Shown here: piece after piece, positions 36,592-45,590 of the stretch
Position numbering within the stretch: the first letter of the stretch is position 1
How the letters are laid out: each line of letters opens with the position of its first letter
Origin: Mesorhizobium sp. J18
GTDB lineage: Bacteria; Pseudomonadota; Alphaproteobacteria; Rhizobiales; Rhizobiaceae
DNA: 64,000 bases
Assembly (NCBI RefSeq): GCF_007829525.1
Contig: NZ_VLJP01000056.1
Span: 18,767 to 82,766 of the forward strand
Reading direction: 5' to 3'
Position numbers and translations under genes: made by a program
Notes under the pieces: model-generated
The model's database searches: none
What the model was told of the DNA's origin: nothing
What the model saw: only the letters and a program-made list of their open reading frames with translations

Positions 36592-37482
36592 TCAGCCCGC
36601 AAAGCGTTGTGCGTCCGGACCGTAATAATTGATGTAACGTTGGGAGATCGCTTCCACGGGCAGGACGACCAGAACGTCCGTGGTGCCGAAATCGCGGTCC
36701 ACGACGCAGCCTTCTCCGAACCGTGCACCGAGGCGCAGATAACCTTTGAGAAGTGGCGGCATGGCGGAAAGTGCCGAACGATCGTTGATCGCCTCGATCG
36801 GCATCAGGTCCATGCACTCGTAGCGCTCAGCAACCGCACGCACCCGCCAAGGTTCCTGGGCAAGACAGAAATGGTGAAGGAAAGACAGTGCCTCCGCATG
36901 GGCAGCCGGTACTATGCCGGCAAAGGAGGCGCATCCTGTCATCACATCGATGCCATGGAGACGGCAATAGGCCCATATACCTTGCCAGAGCAGTTCGACC
37001 GTGCGCTTTGTCCGGTATTCGGCCATGACGCAGGACCGGCCCAGTTCGAGGAAATTACGGTCCGGATGGCGCGCGATCAGCGTCTCCAGCTCGAATTCAG
37101 CGCTGGAATAGAAGCCACCGATCTCTGCCGCACGATCCTGGCGCAAAAGCCGGTATGTTCCGACGATACGCTCCTGCGGCGATCCGGCTGTAGCCGTATC
37201 GATGACCAACAGATGGTCGCAAACGGCATCGAAACGATCCGAATCACGCTGGTCGGGGATACGCTCACCGGCTCTGCCGGCACCCAGTTCTTCATAGAAG
37301 ACGCGGAAGCGCAGGCGTTGGGCGGCAGCAACCTCCTCCTCATCACGTGCGAGGCGCACCTCCAGGGACCCGATGCGACCAAGTGGCGATTGCAGGATGG
37401 CTTCAGACTGATAGCCGGCTTGCGGAAGGGCGGATGTCTCGCCTCGGATCTGAATGTCAGACTTCAGCATCGCGCTCTGCAC
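36592..37482 (-). CDS. olsB: L-ornithine N-alpha-acyltransferase OlsB
   Basis: First step of ornithine-lipid synthesis: transfer of a 3-hydroxyacyl group from acyl carrier protein to ornithine. The 296-residue protein has the OlsB core RLRFRVFYEELGA, FLELGRSCVMAEYRTKRTVELLW and FAGIVPAAHAEALSFLHHFC, a GNAT-like fold. The GTG at 37482 has GAGGAG eight bases upstream, whereas the ATG at 37470 has none, so GTG is chosen. OlsA, the second enzyme, is not in the window. Ornithine lipids replace phospholipids under phosphate starvation, and a Pho-box-like array stands upstream. Confidence 0.93.
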   Translation of the reverse strand: MQSAMLKSDIQIRGETSALPQAGYQSEAILQSPLGRIGSLEVRLARDEEEVAAAQRLRFRVFYEELGAGRAGERIPDQRDSDRFDAVCDHLLVIDTATAGSPQERIVGTYRLLRQDRAAEIGGFYSSAEFELETLIARHPDRNFLELGRSCVMAEYRTKRTVELLWQGIWAYCRLHGIDVMTGCASFAGIVPAAHAEALSFLHHFCLAQEPWRVRAVAERYECMDLMPIEAINDRSALSAMPPLLKGYLRLGARFGEGCVVDRDFGTTDVLVVLPVEAISQRYINYYGPDAQRFAG

Positions 37483-37529
37483 AGGTGATTCTCCTCATAG
37501 CCGATCTGGCGTGGAGATAAGGCTGCGGT

Positions 37530-37558
37530 GCGACATTCGCATGACAGTATCGTTTCAG
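37530..37558 (-). promoter_or_regulatory. candidate tandem Pho box of olsB
   Basis: Three 11-base-spaced half-sites on the minus strand: CTGAAAC-GATA-CTGTCAT-GCGA-ATGTCGC. The central one is a perfect PhoB heptamer and each neighbour matches 4 of 7. TATCTC follows exactly ten bases later as a possible -10. The site is 48 bases before the olsB start. PhoB control of ornithine-lipid formation is known in Sinorhizobium meliloti. Confidence 0.6.
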
Positions 37559-37725
37559 CCTTTCGACAGCAACATCAAGAACCTATGCCGAAACATCCCC
37601 CTCGAGCGCGTCAATCGCTTTTCTCGATCAAGCGGCTTATCACGAAGCCGCGCGCGCAATGAGGAACGTGCGTCTCATTCACGGCAATCTGCCGACAAGA
37701 TCATAGGGGGCAGATGTGACAGGCC

Positions 37726-37749
37726 TGAAGCCGCAAGCTTGCCGCTTCA
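37726..37749. repeat. 24-base imperfect palindrome downstream of the acuI-like gene
   Basis: TGAAGC-C-GCAAGCTTGC-C-GCTTCA is symmetrical except for one C/C pair. It lies 27 bases after the stop of the acuI-like gene. There is no U-run, so it may be an RNA end-protecting hairpin or a protein-binding site. Confidence 0.4.
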
Positions 37750-37776
37750 ATGGCAAAAGCGCGCCGATGCTTGGAT

Positions 37777-38766
37777 TTACATCTCGACGACAATCCGCCC
37801 GCGCACCTTTCCTTCGACAATGTCTCGACAGGCGTCGATCACGCCCGAAAAGGGAATAACGGTGGTGATCTTGTTCAGCCTTCCATGATCGAGATCGCTT
37901 GCAATGCGCTTCCAGGCTTCCAGGCGCAATTCCTTTGGCGCCATGACGGAATCGATCCCCAGAAGCGAGACCCCGCGGAGGATGAAGGGGGCCACGCTTG
38001 CCGGCAGGTCCATGCCCTGGGCAAGACCGCAGGCGGCGACCGCACCACCATAGGACGTCATGGACAGCACATTCGCCAGTGTATGGCTGCCCACGGCATC
38101 GACGCCGCCGGCCCAGCGCTCCTTGCCCAACGGCTTGCCCGGGCCGGAAAGCTCCTCGCGCGCGATCACTTCCGAAGCGCCGAGCTCTTTCAGGTAGCTG
38201 GCTTCCTCCTGCCGGCCCGTCGAGGCTATGACCTCATAGCCGAGCCGTGAAAGAATGGAGACGGCCACGGAGCCGACGCCGCCTGCCGCACCTGTGACAA
38301 CCACCGGTCCGCGGTCGGGCACGATCCCATGGCGCTCCAGCGCCATTACACAAAGCATCGCGGTGTAGCCGGCCGTGCCAACCGCCATGGCGTCATGCAC
38401 GCTCATGCCTTCGGGCAGAGGGACCAGCCAATCGCCATTTACCCGCGCGCGGGCGGCATAAGCGCCATAATGCGTCTCGCCGACGCCCCAGCCATTGAGC
38501 ACGACCTTGTCACCCTCCTTCCAGTCGGGGTGGGAGGAGGTCAGCACCGTACCGGCGAAATCTATGCCCGGGATGAGTGGAAAGCGTCTCACGACGGGAG
38601 CCTTTCCCGTGATGGCGAGACCATCCTTGTAATTGACGGTCGTCGCCTCCACGGCCACGGTGACATCACCGGGCATCAGATCCTCCTCGGTCAGCTCGAC
38701 CATCTCGACGGACTGCTTCCTGTCCTCGTCACGGTCCACCAGGACGGCTTTGAAACTGTCGGCCAT
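37777..38766 (-). CDS. AcuI-type NADPH-dependent medium-chain dehydrogenase/quinone reductase
   Basis: Zinc-free MDR oxidoreductase of 329 residues, of the AcuI/YhdH type. The nucleotide-binding motif is [15 protein letters not shown], and [18 protein letters not shown] and [13 protein letters not shown] are the signature of this subfamily. AcuI reduces acryloyl-CoA to propionyl-CoA in some alphaproteobacteria; here the substrate is inferred from family only. The ATG at 38766 has TGGAGGAAAG upstream, which settles the start. Confidence 0.88.
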   Translation of the reverse strand: MADSFKAVLVDRDEDRKQSVEMVELTEEDLMPGDVTVAVEATTVNYKDGLAITGKAPVVRRFPLIPGIDFAGTVLTSSHPDWKEGDKVVLNGWGVGETHYGAYAARARVNGDWLVPLPEGMSVHDAMAVGTAGYTAMLCVMALERHGIVPDRGPVVVTGAAGGVGSVAVSILSRLGYEVIASTGRQEEASYLKELGASEVIAREELSGPGKPLGKERWAGGVDAVGSHTLANVLSMTSYGGAVAACGLAQGMDLPASVAPFILRGVSLLGIDSVMAPKELRLEAWKRIASDLDHGRLNKITTVIPFSGVIDACRDIVEGKVRGRIVVEM

Positions 38767-38827
38767 CTTTCCTCCAGATGTTGGTCGTTGAAGTCTGCGG
38801 TCTCCTAACTGCGAGGTCAACGCCCGA

Positions 38828-39316
38828 TTAGGAAGAACGCTCCGCGCGTTCGCGGCGCCAGCCTAGGAATTCTTCAAGGATAACCAGTCCCGCGCCGATT
38901 GTGATGAACACATCGGCCAGGTTGAAGATGGCGAAGGACCATACCGGGGTGTGGAACAGGACGTAGTCGACGACATAGCCATGCTCGACACGGTCGATCA
39001 GATTGCCGATCGCACCCCCGATCACGAGCGCAAAGCCGAATCGGGCGAAGTGTTGCGTCGGCCCAGTGCGCCAAGCGAGATAGGCGATGAAGGCAATGAC
39101 CACAAAGACGATCAGCGACAGTCCGACATCGCCGATCCCGGAAAGCATGGAGAATGCCATGCCGGTATTATGCGTGCGGAAAAGCGCCAGAAAAGGAAGG
39201 AGATCGATCTGCTGATGGTAATCCATGCCGGTCTCGACCAGATTCTTCACCCATTGGTCGAGGATGACGGAGACCAGGATCACGGCACCATAGAGCGCCA
39301 GGGCACGGGGCTTCAT
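38828..39316 (-). CDS. lspA: lipoprotein signal peptidase (signal peptidase II)
   Basis: Inner-membrane aspartic protease that removes lipoprotein signal peptides after lipidation. It has 162 residues and four membrane segments. The two catalytic aspartates lie in [15 protein letters not shown] and [12 protein letters not shown], the standard LspA motifs; [13 protein letters not shown] is also conserved. The start overlaps the stop of the preceding RNA methyltransferase gene by four bases. Confidence 0.96.
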   Translation of the reverse strand: MKPRALALYGAVILVSVILDQWVKNLVETGMDYHQQIDLLPFLALFRTHNTGMAFSMLSGIGDVGLSLIVFVVIAFIAYLAWRTGPTQHFARFGFALVIGGAIGNLIDRVEHGYVVDYVLFHTPVWSFAIFNLADVFITIGAGLVILEEFLGWRRERAERSS

Positions 39317-40173
39317 GCGTCGATTTTCCCTTCCATAGGCAAGGCATTCCTGCGGATTTCATAGAGCATGACGCCGGTGGCGACGGCCAGATTGAGCGAA
39401 TCTGCCCTGCCCGCCTGCGGAATCCGCACCAAGGTGTCACAGATTTCCGCAAGTGAACCCGGCAGGCCCTGCTGTTCGTTGCCCATCAGCAGCAGAACAG
39501 GTTTTGTCGAGTAGTCCACGCTGCGATAGTCGACCGAGCCTTTCAGATGCGTGCCTGCGACAAGTGCCGACAGGCCGCGTCTCCACGCCGTGAAGGTTTC
39601 AGCATCGGCGCGTGCCAGCGGCACGGAAAAGATCGAGCCCATGGTCGCACGCACTGTTTCCACCGAAAACGGATCGGTGCAGTCGCCGACCAGAATCACA
39701 CCTTTCGCCCCCACTGCGTCCGCCGTGCGGATGATCGTTCCGAGGTTGCCTGGGTCGCGCACACGGTCGAGCGCCACCCAAACATCGCTGCCGGCAGGCT
39801 CGACGTCCTTCAAGGGCAGGTAACGCTGCTCGAACACGCCGACAACCATCTGCGGATTGTCGCGCCGGGTGATAGCGGCAAGAACCTTTTCGCTGACTTG
39901 GAGAACGAGACCGCCGGCCGCAACTGTCCGTGCGGCTGTCTTCTCCACGGCTGCGTTACCGCGCCCCGCCTTGGCAAAGACGAGCGTCTTTATCTTCCAG
40001 CCGGAATCCAACGCATCGATGACGAGTTTCAGTCCCTCGGCCATGAAGGCATGCTGCTGGTCGCGGAATTTCTTCAGCGCAAGCGCCTTGATATCCTTCA
40101 CGATCGGGTTTGAGAGGCTTGTCACCTCTTTCACCCGGCCGGGGACGCGTCTTTCCGTCCGGCTGTCCATCAT
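39313..40173 (-). CDS. TrmH/SpoU family RNA 2'-O-methyltransferase
   Basis: SPOUT-class methyltransferase of 286 residues. An N-terminal substrate-binding domain ([26 protein letters not shown]) precedes the SpoU domain with its three motifs: [30 protein letters not shown] and [15 protein letters not shown]. It probably modifies rRNA or tRNA ribose; the site is not predictable. The ATG at 40173 overlaps the stop of the upstream methyltransferase gene (ATGA). Confidence 0.9.
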   Translation of the reverse strand: MMDSRTERRVPGRVKEVTSLSNPIVKDIKALALKKFRDQQHAFMAEGLKLVIDALDSGWKIKTLVFAKAGRGNAAVEKTAARTVAAGGLVLQVSEKVLAAITRRDNPQMVVGVFEQRYLPLKDVEPAGSDVWVALDRVRDPGNLGTIIRTADAVGAKGVILVGDCTDPFSVETVRATMGSIFSVPLARADAETFTAWRRGLSALVAGTHLKGSVDYRSVDYSTKPVLLLMGNEQQGLPGSLAEICDTLVRIPQAGRADSLNLAVATGVMLYEIRRNALPMEGKIDA

Positions 40174-41156
40174 GCGGCGACCCAACGCGAGAAAAGCGAG
40201 GTGGAAAGCGCGCGGCCTGCCGATTTCTCGCGGATGACGAGTTCGCCGGATTCCACCGTGCCGCCCAAGCCGGTGAAAGTGTCGCGCATCAGGGCATGGA
40301 TGGCGAAGAAAGAGGCCCGGATGGAATAGGCTGTCAGCACCACCGCCAGCGGCTGCGGCGTCAGGATCGTCCGGCAGATATCCGTAAGCGCCGGCAGATC
40401 CTCGAAAAGCTGCCAAACCTCGCCCTTGGGTCCGCGGCCATAGGCGGGCGGGTCGAGCAGGATGATGTCATAGGCATTGCCGCGACGTTCCTCGCGCTCG
40501 GCAAATTTCATGGCGTCCTCGCAGATCCAGCGGATCGGCTTGTCGGCAAGGCCGGCGATCTCCTGGTTCTCGCGCGCCCAGCCGATTGCCTTTCTGGAGG
40601 CGTCGACATGAGTCACTTCAGCGCCGGCGCGCGCCGCAACCAGCGAGGCAAGACCGGTATAGCCAAAGAGGTTCAACACCTTGACCGGCCGTCTGGCCGA
40701 GCGGATCAGCCTTTCCATATGCGACCAGTGCGAGGCCTGTTCAGGGAACACGCCCACATGGCGGAAGGAAGTGAACCGGCCGAGATAGTCGATGCCGTCA
40801 TGGCGCATCGGCCATGTTTCGCCGAGCGGTTCGCCGGGAAAGCGCCAGCGGCCCATGCCTTCCTCGTCCGTGTCGCCGGTGAAGACGGCGTCAGCATTTT
40901 CCCAGTCCTTGGCTCCGAGCGCGGGCTGCCAGATCGCCTGCCCCTCCGGGCGCACGATGCGATAGGGCCCGTATTGCTCGAGCTTGCGACCCGCCCCCGA
41001 ATCGATCAGCGCATAATCCTCATTGGGCGCGACTTCCATGATCAGCGGCAAGTTCTCCTCCGGCAGCGCTCCCTTGCGCCGCGACAATATGCGTCGCGGC
41101 GCCGGTTCGGCCACTGCTTTGCGAGGGTCGCGATCAGCTCCCGCCGACATCTCCAT
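40170..41156 (-). CDS. class I SAM-dependent rRNA methyltransferase (RlmI/RlmK-related)
   Basis: Methyltransferase of about 328 residues. The SAM-binding motif is VLNLFGYTGLASLVAARAG and the catalytic motif is ILLDPPAYGRG, as in the RlmI-like cytosine methyltransferases; the N-terminal PUA domain of RlmI is missing, which is usual in the alphaproteobacterial form. The N-terminus is uncertain: ATG at 41156 is used, and a TTG at 41222 would extend it by 22 basic residues. The gene is coupled to the SpoU methyltransferase gene. Confidence 0.85.
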   Translation of the reverse strand: MEMSAGADRDPRKAVAEPAPRRILSRRKGALPEENLPLIMEVAPNEDYALIDSGAGRKLEQYGPYRIVRPEGQAIWQPALGAKDWENADAVFTGDTDEEGMGRWRFPGEPLGETWPMRHDGIDYLGRFTSFRHVGVFPEQASHWSHMERLIRSARRPVKVLNLFGYTGLASLVAARAGAEVTHVDASRKAIGWARENQEIAGLADKPIRWICEDAMKFAEREERRGNAYDIILLDPPAYGRGPKGEVWQLFEDLPALTDICRTILTPQPLAVVLTAYSIRASFFAIHALMRDTFTGLGGTVESGELVIREKSAGRALSTSLFSRWVAA

Positions 41157-41324
41157 CCGATGCGACTGCTGGCTAGGACGGTCGGGGCGGTTTTGCCGAC
41201 GTTTTTCTCGTGAAGGCTTCAAGGCTCAGCGGCTCCAATGATCGGCCCGCTTCTGCCATAGGCGCTTTCGCTCCGCAACAAAGCGCACTGCCAAGACGTG
41301 GCGCCCCAATTTCTGAATGCGTGG

Positions 41325-42296
41325 TCAGGCGGCGGTTCTCTTCGAAAAGGTTTCGAAGACGGCAATGCCCGCGGCCAGATCCTCAAGCGCGGCACCCACC
41401 GATTTGAACAATGTAATCTCGTCGCTGTTCTTGCGGCCGGGCTTTTCGCCGCGTGTGAGCTCGAACAGATCCGCGGATATGCCCTCCGGCGTCAATGCGC
41501 CGGATTCGAGCGCCTGCACAATATCGCCTGCCTCCTTGGTCGCCCCTTCGCGAGTATCGACGAAGACGCTGGCCTTGCGGATCGTGTCGTCGTCGCTTTC
41601 GCGCATGGTCGGTGAAAAGGCACCGACCAGATCGACATGCGTGCCGGGCCTGAGCACCGCGCCTCGCACGAGCGGAGCCGTCGAAAGCGTGGCGCAAGAG
41701 ACAATGTCGGCCGTGCCGACAGCATCATTCAGATCTTCCGCGACCTTCGCGTTAAGGCTTGCCTTGGCAAGCGTTTCCACGACCTTCCGTGCATTTGCCG
41801 GCGTGCGGTTCCAGACCGAGATTTCCCTGATGGGCCGGACGGCCGCATGAGCCTGCGCAAGATGGGCCGACAGGGCACCGGCACCAACGAGCAGAAGCTT
41901 CGAAGCGTCCTCACGCGCGAGATAGCTTGCCGCCAGCGCCGAGGCGCAGGCAGTGCGCCACAGCGTCAGACGTTGGCCGTCGATCAGGGCCTGCGGCTCA
42001 CCGGTTTCCCCGTCCATCAGGAGATAGACACCCATGACGGCCGGTTTCCCGATCGTGTTGTTATCCGGCGATACCGTGACGATCTTGACCCCAATATATC
42101 CCGTGCCGCTCTTGGCCGCGAAATCACTCCAGGCGGGCATCAGGAGCAGCGTCGAAGGGCTTCCTCCTGGATGTTCCACCGTGTGATGATGCCGCACCGG
42201 CTGGACGGCACCTTCACGGAAGGCCTTCCGCAAGGTTTCTACCAGCCCGGAATAGCTCAGGCATCTGTCTACGTCGGCGGCAGAGATATTGATCAT
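41325..42296 (-). CDS. ornithine cyclodeaminase/mu-crystallin family protein
   Basis: NAD(P)-dependent enzyme of about 323 residues. The Rossmann motif is LLLVGAGALSAHLAQAHAA, with GTGYIGVKIVTV and DGQRLTLWRTACASALAA in the substrate-binding half. Family members include ornithine cyclodeaminase, alanine dehydrogenase and pyrroline-2-carboxylate reductase, so the substrate is open. Start: the ATG at 42296 fits homologues; a GTG at 42308 that overlaps the LapA-domain gene stop (GTGA) is possible and would add four residues. Confidence 0.87.
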   Translation of the reverse strand: MINISAADVDRCLSYSGLVETLRKAFREGAVQPVRHHHTVEHPGGSPSTLLLMPAWSDFAAKSGTGYIGVKIVTVSPDNNTIGKPAVMGVYLLMDGETGEPQALIDGQRLTLWRTACASALAASYLAREDASKLLLVGAGALSAHLAQAHAAVRPIREISVWNRTPANARKVVETLAKASLNAKVAEDLNDAVGTADIVSCATLSTAPLVRGAVLRPGTHVDLVGAFSPTMRESDDDTIRKASVFVDTREGATKEAGDIVQALESGALTPEGISADLFELTRGEKPGRKNSDEITLFKSVGAALEDLAAGIAVFETFSKRTAA

Positions 42297-42304
42297 GCTT
42301 GTTG

Positions 42305-42622
42305 TCACGCTCTCGGGCGAGGAAGGGCTGTCTGCTTGCCTGTCGCCGGATCATGAATGCTTCCTGCATCGTCACGCCGCTGGCGCGCTACCTTGCGGTA
42401 ACGTCCCTGCCGCAACCAGGTCGCTATGCTGCCTATGATCATTCCAAGAGCGATCGCCAGGAAAAGATAGACGAAAAGCGGCATCTCGGCGGTAAGGCCG
42501 GGATTGCCGGGATTGAATGGATCGAGCGTGAAGGCGACAGGCGTTCGATTGGCGACGGCGAGCGCGATCAATATGATCGCGACCGGCACGAGGATCACGA
42601 TAACGACAAGGCGATTGAGCAT
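42305..42622 (-). CDS. LapA domain (DUF1049) membrane protein
   Basis: Small inner-membrane protein of 105 residues with two membrane segments (about 5-25 and 48-70) and a basic cytoplasmic tail. The motif VANRTPVAFTLDPFNP between them is typical of DUF1049/LapA proteins, which in E. coli help control LPS synthesis. It lies between ihfB and the cyclodeaminase-like gene on the same strand. The placement next to ihfB is common in proteobacteria. Confidence 0.88.
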   Translation of the reverse strand: MLNRLVVIVILVPVAIILIALAVANRTPVAFTLDPFNPGNPGLTAEMPLFVYLFLAIALGMIIGSIATWLRQGRYRKVARQRRDDAGSIHDPATGKQTALPRPRA

Positions 42623-42649
42623 TTCGGTTCCCGGTGTGCGGTGATTTGG

Positions 42650-42937
42650 TCAGCCGCCGGAATTGTTGAGGCGTTCGCGAAGTTCCTTGCCGGTCTTGAA
42701 GAAGGGTACCCATTTCTCCTCGACCTGAACTGATTCCCCGGTCCGCGGATTGCGGCCCACGCGAGCAGGCCTGTTCTTCACCGAGAAAGCGCCGAAACCG
42801 CGTAGTTCGACACGGTTGCCAGCCGCGAGCGCATCGGTGATCTCGTCGAAAATTGCGTTCACGATGTTCTCGACGTCACGCAGGAACAGGTGAGGATTGC
42901 GGTTTGCAATGGTCTGCACAAGCTCGGATTTTATCAT
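42650..42937 (-). CDS. ihfB: integration host factor subunit beta
   Basis: DNA-bending nucleoid protein of 95 residues; partner of IHF-alpha, which is not in this window. [18 protein letters not shown] begins the protein, and the DNA-binding arm motif [12 protein letters not shown] contains the intercalating proline. IHF assists sigma-54 promoters and replication control. It is downstream of sppA and upstream of the LapA-domain gene, all on the minus strand. Confidence 0.96.
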   Translation of the reverse strand: MIKSELVQTIANRNPHLFLRDVENIVNAIFDEITDALAAGNRVELRGFGAFSVKNRPARVGRNPRTGESVQVEEKWVPFFKTGKELRERLNNSGG

Positions 42938-43006
42938 TTCCGCTGTTTCCGCCGCTGCGAGTGGATCAACTATGAGAATGATTTTCTTGCCTTTTCAGGC
43001 TCTTCT

Positions 43007-43969
43007 TCAGGGTCTTTCAGGTTGCCAGACCGACAAGAGACCGTCAAGGAACAAGCGTTCCGCACCGATCTGCTTCAGGAGATCAGCTTCGTAATTCTGC
43101 AGGCCAAGGGCACGGGCCACGATCTTCGAGAAGAAACCCGGCAGGAAGAGGCTGCCGCCGGAATTCCGCGCCTTCCACTCCACGATCTCGAGATTTTCGC
43201 CCACGCCTTTTCCGACCAGCCATTGCTTGGCCTCCTGCTCGCCACCGAGAGAGTCCACGAGCTTGCGCTCCATCGCCTGACGACCGGTGAAAATAGAACC
43301 GTCGGCAAGCGCCACCACCTCCGCGCGCGAAAGAGAACGACGTTCGGCCACGAGGTCGATGAACCATTCGTAACTGTCCATGATCAGCCGTCGGGCCATG
43401 GCGCGTTCCTCCTCCGTTGTCGGATTGAAGGGCGAGGGCTCCGCCTTGAGCGGCGAGGACTTGATCTCTTCGAGCTTGATCCCAAGCTTGTCCATCAGGC
43501 CCGTGACGTCCGGATACTGGAGAAGCACGCCGATCGAACCGACGATGGAGGATTGGCGCGCGACGATATGATCGGCCGCGCTGGCGATCATATATCCGGC
43601 GGAAGCAGCCAGCGTCCCGACCTGCGCGACCACAGGCTTTTCCGCGGCCAGCCGACGTATTGCCTCGAAGATCGCCTCGCCGCCCACGGTCGTGCCGCCA
43701 GGTGAGTCCACCGTCACGATAACGCCTTTCACTGCCGGAGACTTGCGGATACGTTCGAGCCTTTTCAGGAGTTCGTCGTCCTCCGTTATGGTGCCCTCGA
43801 CTCGCACTTGCGCGATATGATTGGCTGCGGTGCCGAAACTGCCCTGAAAATACCAGCTCGTTACCGCAAACAGCGCAATCGCCACCAGAGCGACCGCCAA
43901 TACGCGCCAGAAGGTTAGCTTGCGTCTCAGGCGTCTGCGGTCGATCAGGTCGTCGGCTCGGGTCGGCAT
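43007..43969 (-). CDS. sppA: signal peptide peptidase SppA (S49 family)
   Basis: Membrane-anchored serine protease that degrades cleaved signal peptides, 320 residues, the short single-domain form. One N-terminal membrane helix (about 20-40) is followed by VTVDSPGGTTVGGEAIFEA, the nucleophile region AASAGYMIASAADHIVA and GSIGVLLQY; the general-base lysine lies in EEIKSSPLKAE. The ATG at 43969 has GAGG six bases upstream and is preferred to 44029. The 3' end holds three CCTGAA repeats around the stop. Confidence 0.93.
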   Translation of the reverse strand: MPTRADDLIDRRRLRRKLTFWRVLAVALVAIALFAVTSWYFQGSFGTAANHIAQVRVEGTITEDDELLKRLERIRKSPAVKGVIVTVDSPGGTTVGGEAIFEAIRRLAAEKPVVAQVGTLAASAGYMIASAADHIVARQSSIVGSIGVLLQYPDVTGLMDKLGIKLEEIKSSPLKAEPSPFNPTTEEERAMARRLIMDSYEWFIDLVAERRSLSRAEVVALADGSIFTGRQAMERKLVDSLGGEQEAKQWLVGKGVGENLEIVEWKARNSGGSLFLPGFFSKIVARALGLQNYEADLLKQIGAERLFLDGLLSVWQPERP

Positions 43970-44334
43970 GTCTGGCCTCGTCGCGGCTCTCAAAACGGAT
44001 GAAAGAGGTCTTTTTAGACCAATTGCCATCTACCTGCTACAGCCTTTCCTAGTGGCCGGAGTTCTCGGCGGCCATTTTTGTGCCTGCTAAGTCTTTGACG
44101 TTAACCCAAAAATAGCCATATTGGAGTGTAACCGCACCATGAGAAGCGGCAAGGCTGGTCATATTGGCGATAGCCTTGGGCGTGGCAAGGTCATCTGTCT
44201 TTTCGGGTGTCGGTATTGCTGTGCGTCGGTTCGTGTCCGAAGCCCTCTCGATCGGCCCGGCAATTCACCTATCTTAGGGGAGCTGCCGAGCCTGTCGCTG
44301 TCGGCAAGAAGCGAAAAACGAGAGGCGGTTCACG
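43970..44334. other. 365-base intergenic region between sppA and lptC
   Basis: No gene is supported here. A stem of six pairs (TGGCCG 44053 with CGGCCA 44069) is followed on the plus strand by T5, a weak terminator-like shape without an obvious plus-strand gene before it. TTGACG at 44095-44100 with CATATT 16 bases later is a possible promoter for the lptC-lptA-lptB transcript. GGTCTTTTTAGACC just upstream of sppA can form a small hairpin in its leader. Confidence 0.4.
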
Positions 44335-45042
44335 ATGCAGGGAGCGACCCACAACCAGGCAGCCGGTCTCCCCCCGAGCCCGATCGAGCGGAACGAAAGA
44401 GGCGCAGACGCCTTTGCCCGCGCACGGCGCCATTCTCGCAGGGTCCGTCTCCTCAAGATCATATTACCGACGCTGGCGGTCGGCATGACGACGGCCTTCA
44501 TAGGGTATTCCATACTGGCTTCTTCGGTTGGAGGCTTGGCTTCGATCGGCACCCCATCACTCGAAGGTGGCGATCTTGTAATGGCCAATCCAAAACTCGA
44601 CGGATTTACCAAGGACAATCTGCCTTACAATATGTCGGCAGCACGCGCGAAACAGTCGCTCAATGGCGGCAGTTCGATCGAGCTGGAAGAAATCCAGGCG
44701 CGCTTGCCTATAGGCGAGGGCAATTGGGCCTCGATCAATGCAGCGTCGGGAACCTTCGACAAGGACGACAACACCCTTGACATAACCAGCAATGTCACGC
44801 TGGAAACGACATCCGGCATAGTGGCACGCCTTCAATCAGCCAAAGTGGACATTGCAGCCAAAAAGCTTTCGACCAAAAAACCGGTAGAAATCGAGCTTGA
44901 CGGGACGCGGATTGCGGCGGAATCCATGCAGGCGACGGAGGGCGGCAAGATTTTGATGTTCAGCGATCGTGTGCGGGTGCAGATAGATCCATCACAAATC
45001 AGGCGTGAAAGCGCGCAAGCGCAAGGGGAACCCGGGGAATGA
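44335..45042 (+). CDS. lptC: LPS export ABC transporter periplasmic protein LptC
   Basis: Bitopic inner-membrane protein of 235 residues that passes LPS from LptBFG to LptA. One membrane segment lies at about residues 37-57, then a periplasmic beta-jellyroll of the OstA-like type (VTLETTSGIVARLQSAKVDI, AAESMQATEGGKILMFSDRV). The sequence is divergent from E. coli LptC, as usual in Rhizobiales, and the identification leans on position before lptA. The stop overlaps the lptA start. Confidence 0.88.
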   Translation: MQGATHNQAAGLPPSPIERNERGADAFARARRHSRRVRLLKIILPTLAVGMTTAFIGYSILASSVGGLASIGTPSLEGGDLVMANPKLDGFTKDNLPYNMSAARAKQSLNGGSSIELEEIQARLPIGEGNWASINAASGTFDKDDNTLDITSNVTLETTSGIVARLQSAKVDIAAKKLSTKKPVEIELDGTRIAAESMQATEGGKILMFSDRVRVQIDPSQIRRESAQAQGEPGE

Positions 45043-45590
45043 GAAAATCAATCGCTGTCGCGGCAGGTGCCGTCCTTGCCTTGGTTGTGGCGACCGCCGC
45101 GCAGGCGCAGCAGGCCGACAACCGCCTGACCGGGCTGAAACTGTCAGGGGATCAGCCCATCCAGATCGAGAGCGACAATCTTGAGGTCCGCGAAAACGAG
45201 GGGGTCGCGGTTTTTACCGGCAATGTCTCGGTCGTCCAGGGTCCGACCTTGCTGAAATCCGGCACCATGACCGTCTACTACGCCAAGGATGGTGGATCGG
45301 CCGCCACGGGAACCTCGAATATCGAGCGTCTCGAGGTCGATGACAAGGTCTATGTCAAATCCGAAAATCAGGTGGCGACAGGCGATCATGGAGCCTTCGA
45401 CATGAAGACCGAGATTCTCGTACTGTCGGGCGAGGAGGTTGTCCTTTCCGAAGGCGAGAATGTGATCGTTGGCTGCAAGCTCACCGTGCAGATGCAGACC
45501 GGGCAGGCAACCCTTGAAGGCTGCAACGAAGGAAAATCGGGCGGTCGCGTGAAAATGCTGCTCAAGCCGGGTTCGCAGGAGCGGCAGTGA
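45039..45590 (+). CDS. lptA: LPS transport periplasmic protein LptA
   Basis: Periplasmic OstA-like bridge protein of 183 residues carrying LPS between inner and outer membrane. A signal peptide (MRKSIAVAAGAVLALVVATA) is cleaved after AQA. The OstA core starts DQPIQIESDNLEVRENEGVA, and the strand repeats run to VIVGCKLTVQMQ. Two cysteines near the end (VGCKL and LEGCN) may form a disulfide. It overlaps lptC upstream and lptB downstream by four bases each. Confidence 0.94.
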   Translation: MRKSIAVAAGAVLALVVATAAQAQQADNRLTGLKLSGDQPIQIESDNLEVRENEGVAVFTGNVSVVQGPTLLKSGTMTVYYAKDGGSAATGTSNIERLEVDDKVYVKSENQVATGDHGAFDMKTEILVLSGEEVVLSEGENVIVGCKLTVQMQTGQATLEGCNEGKSGGRVKMLLKPGSQERQ

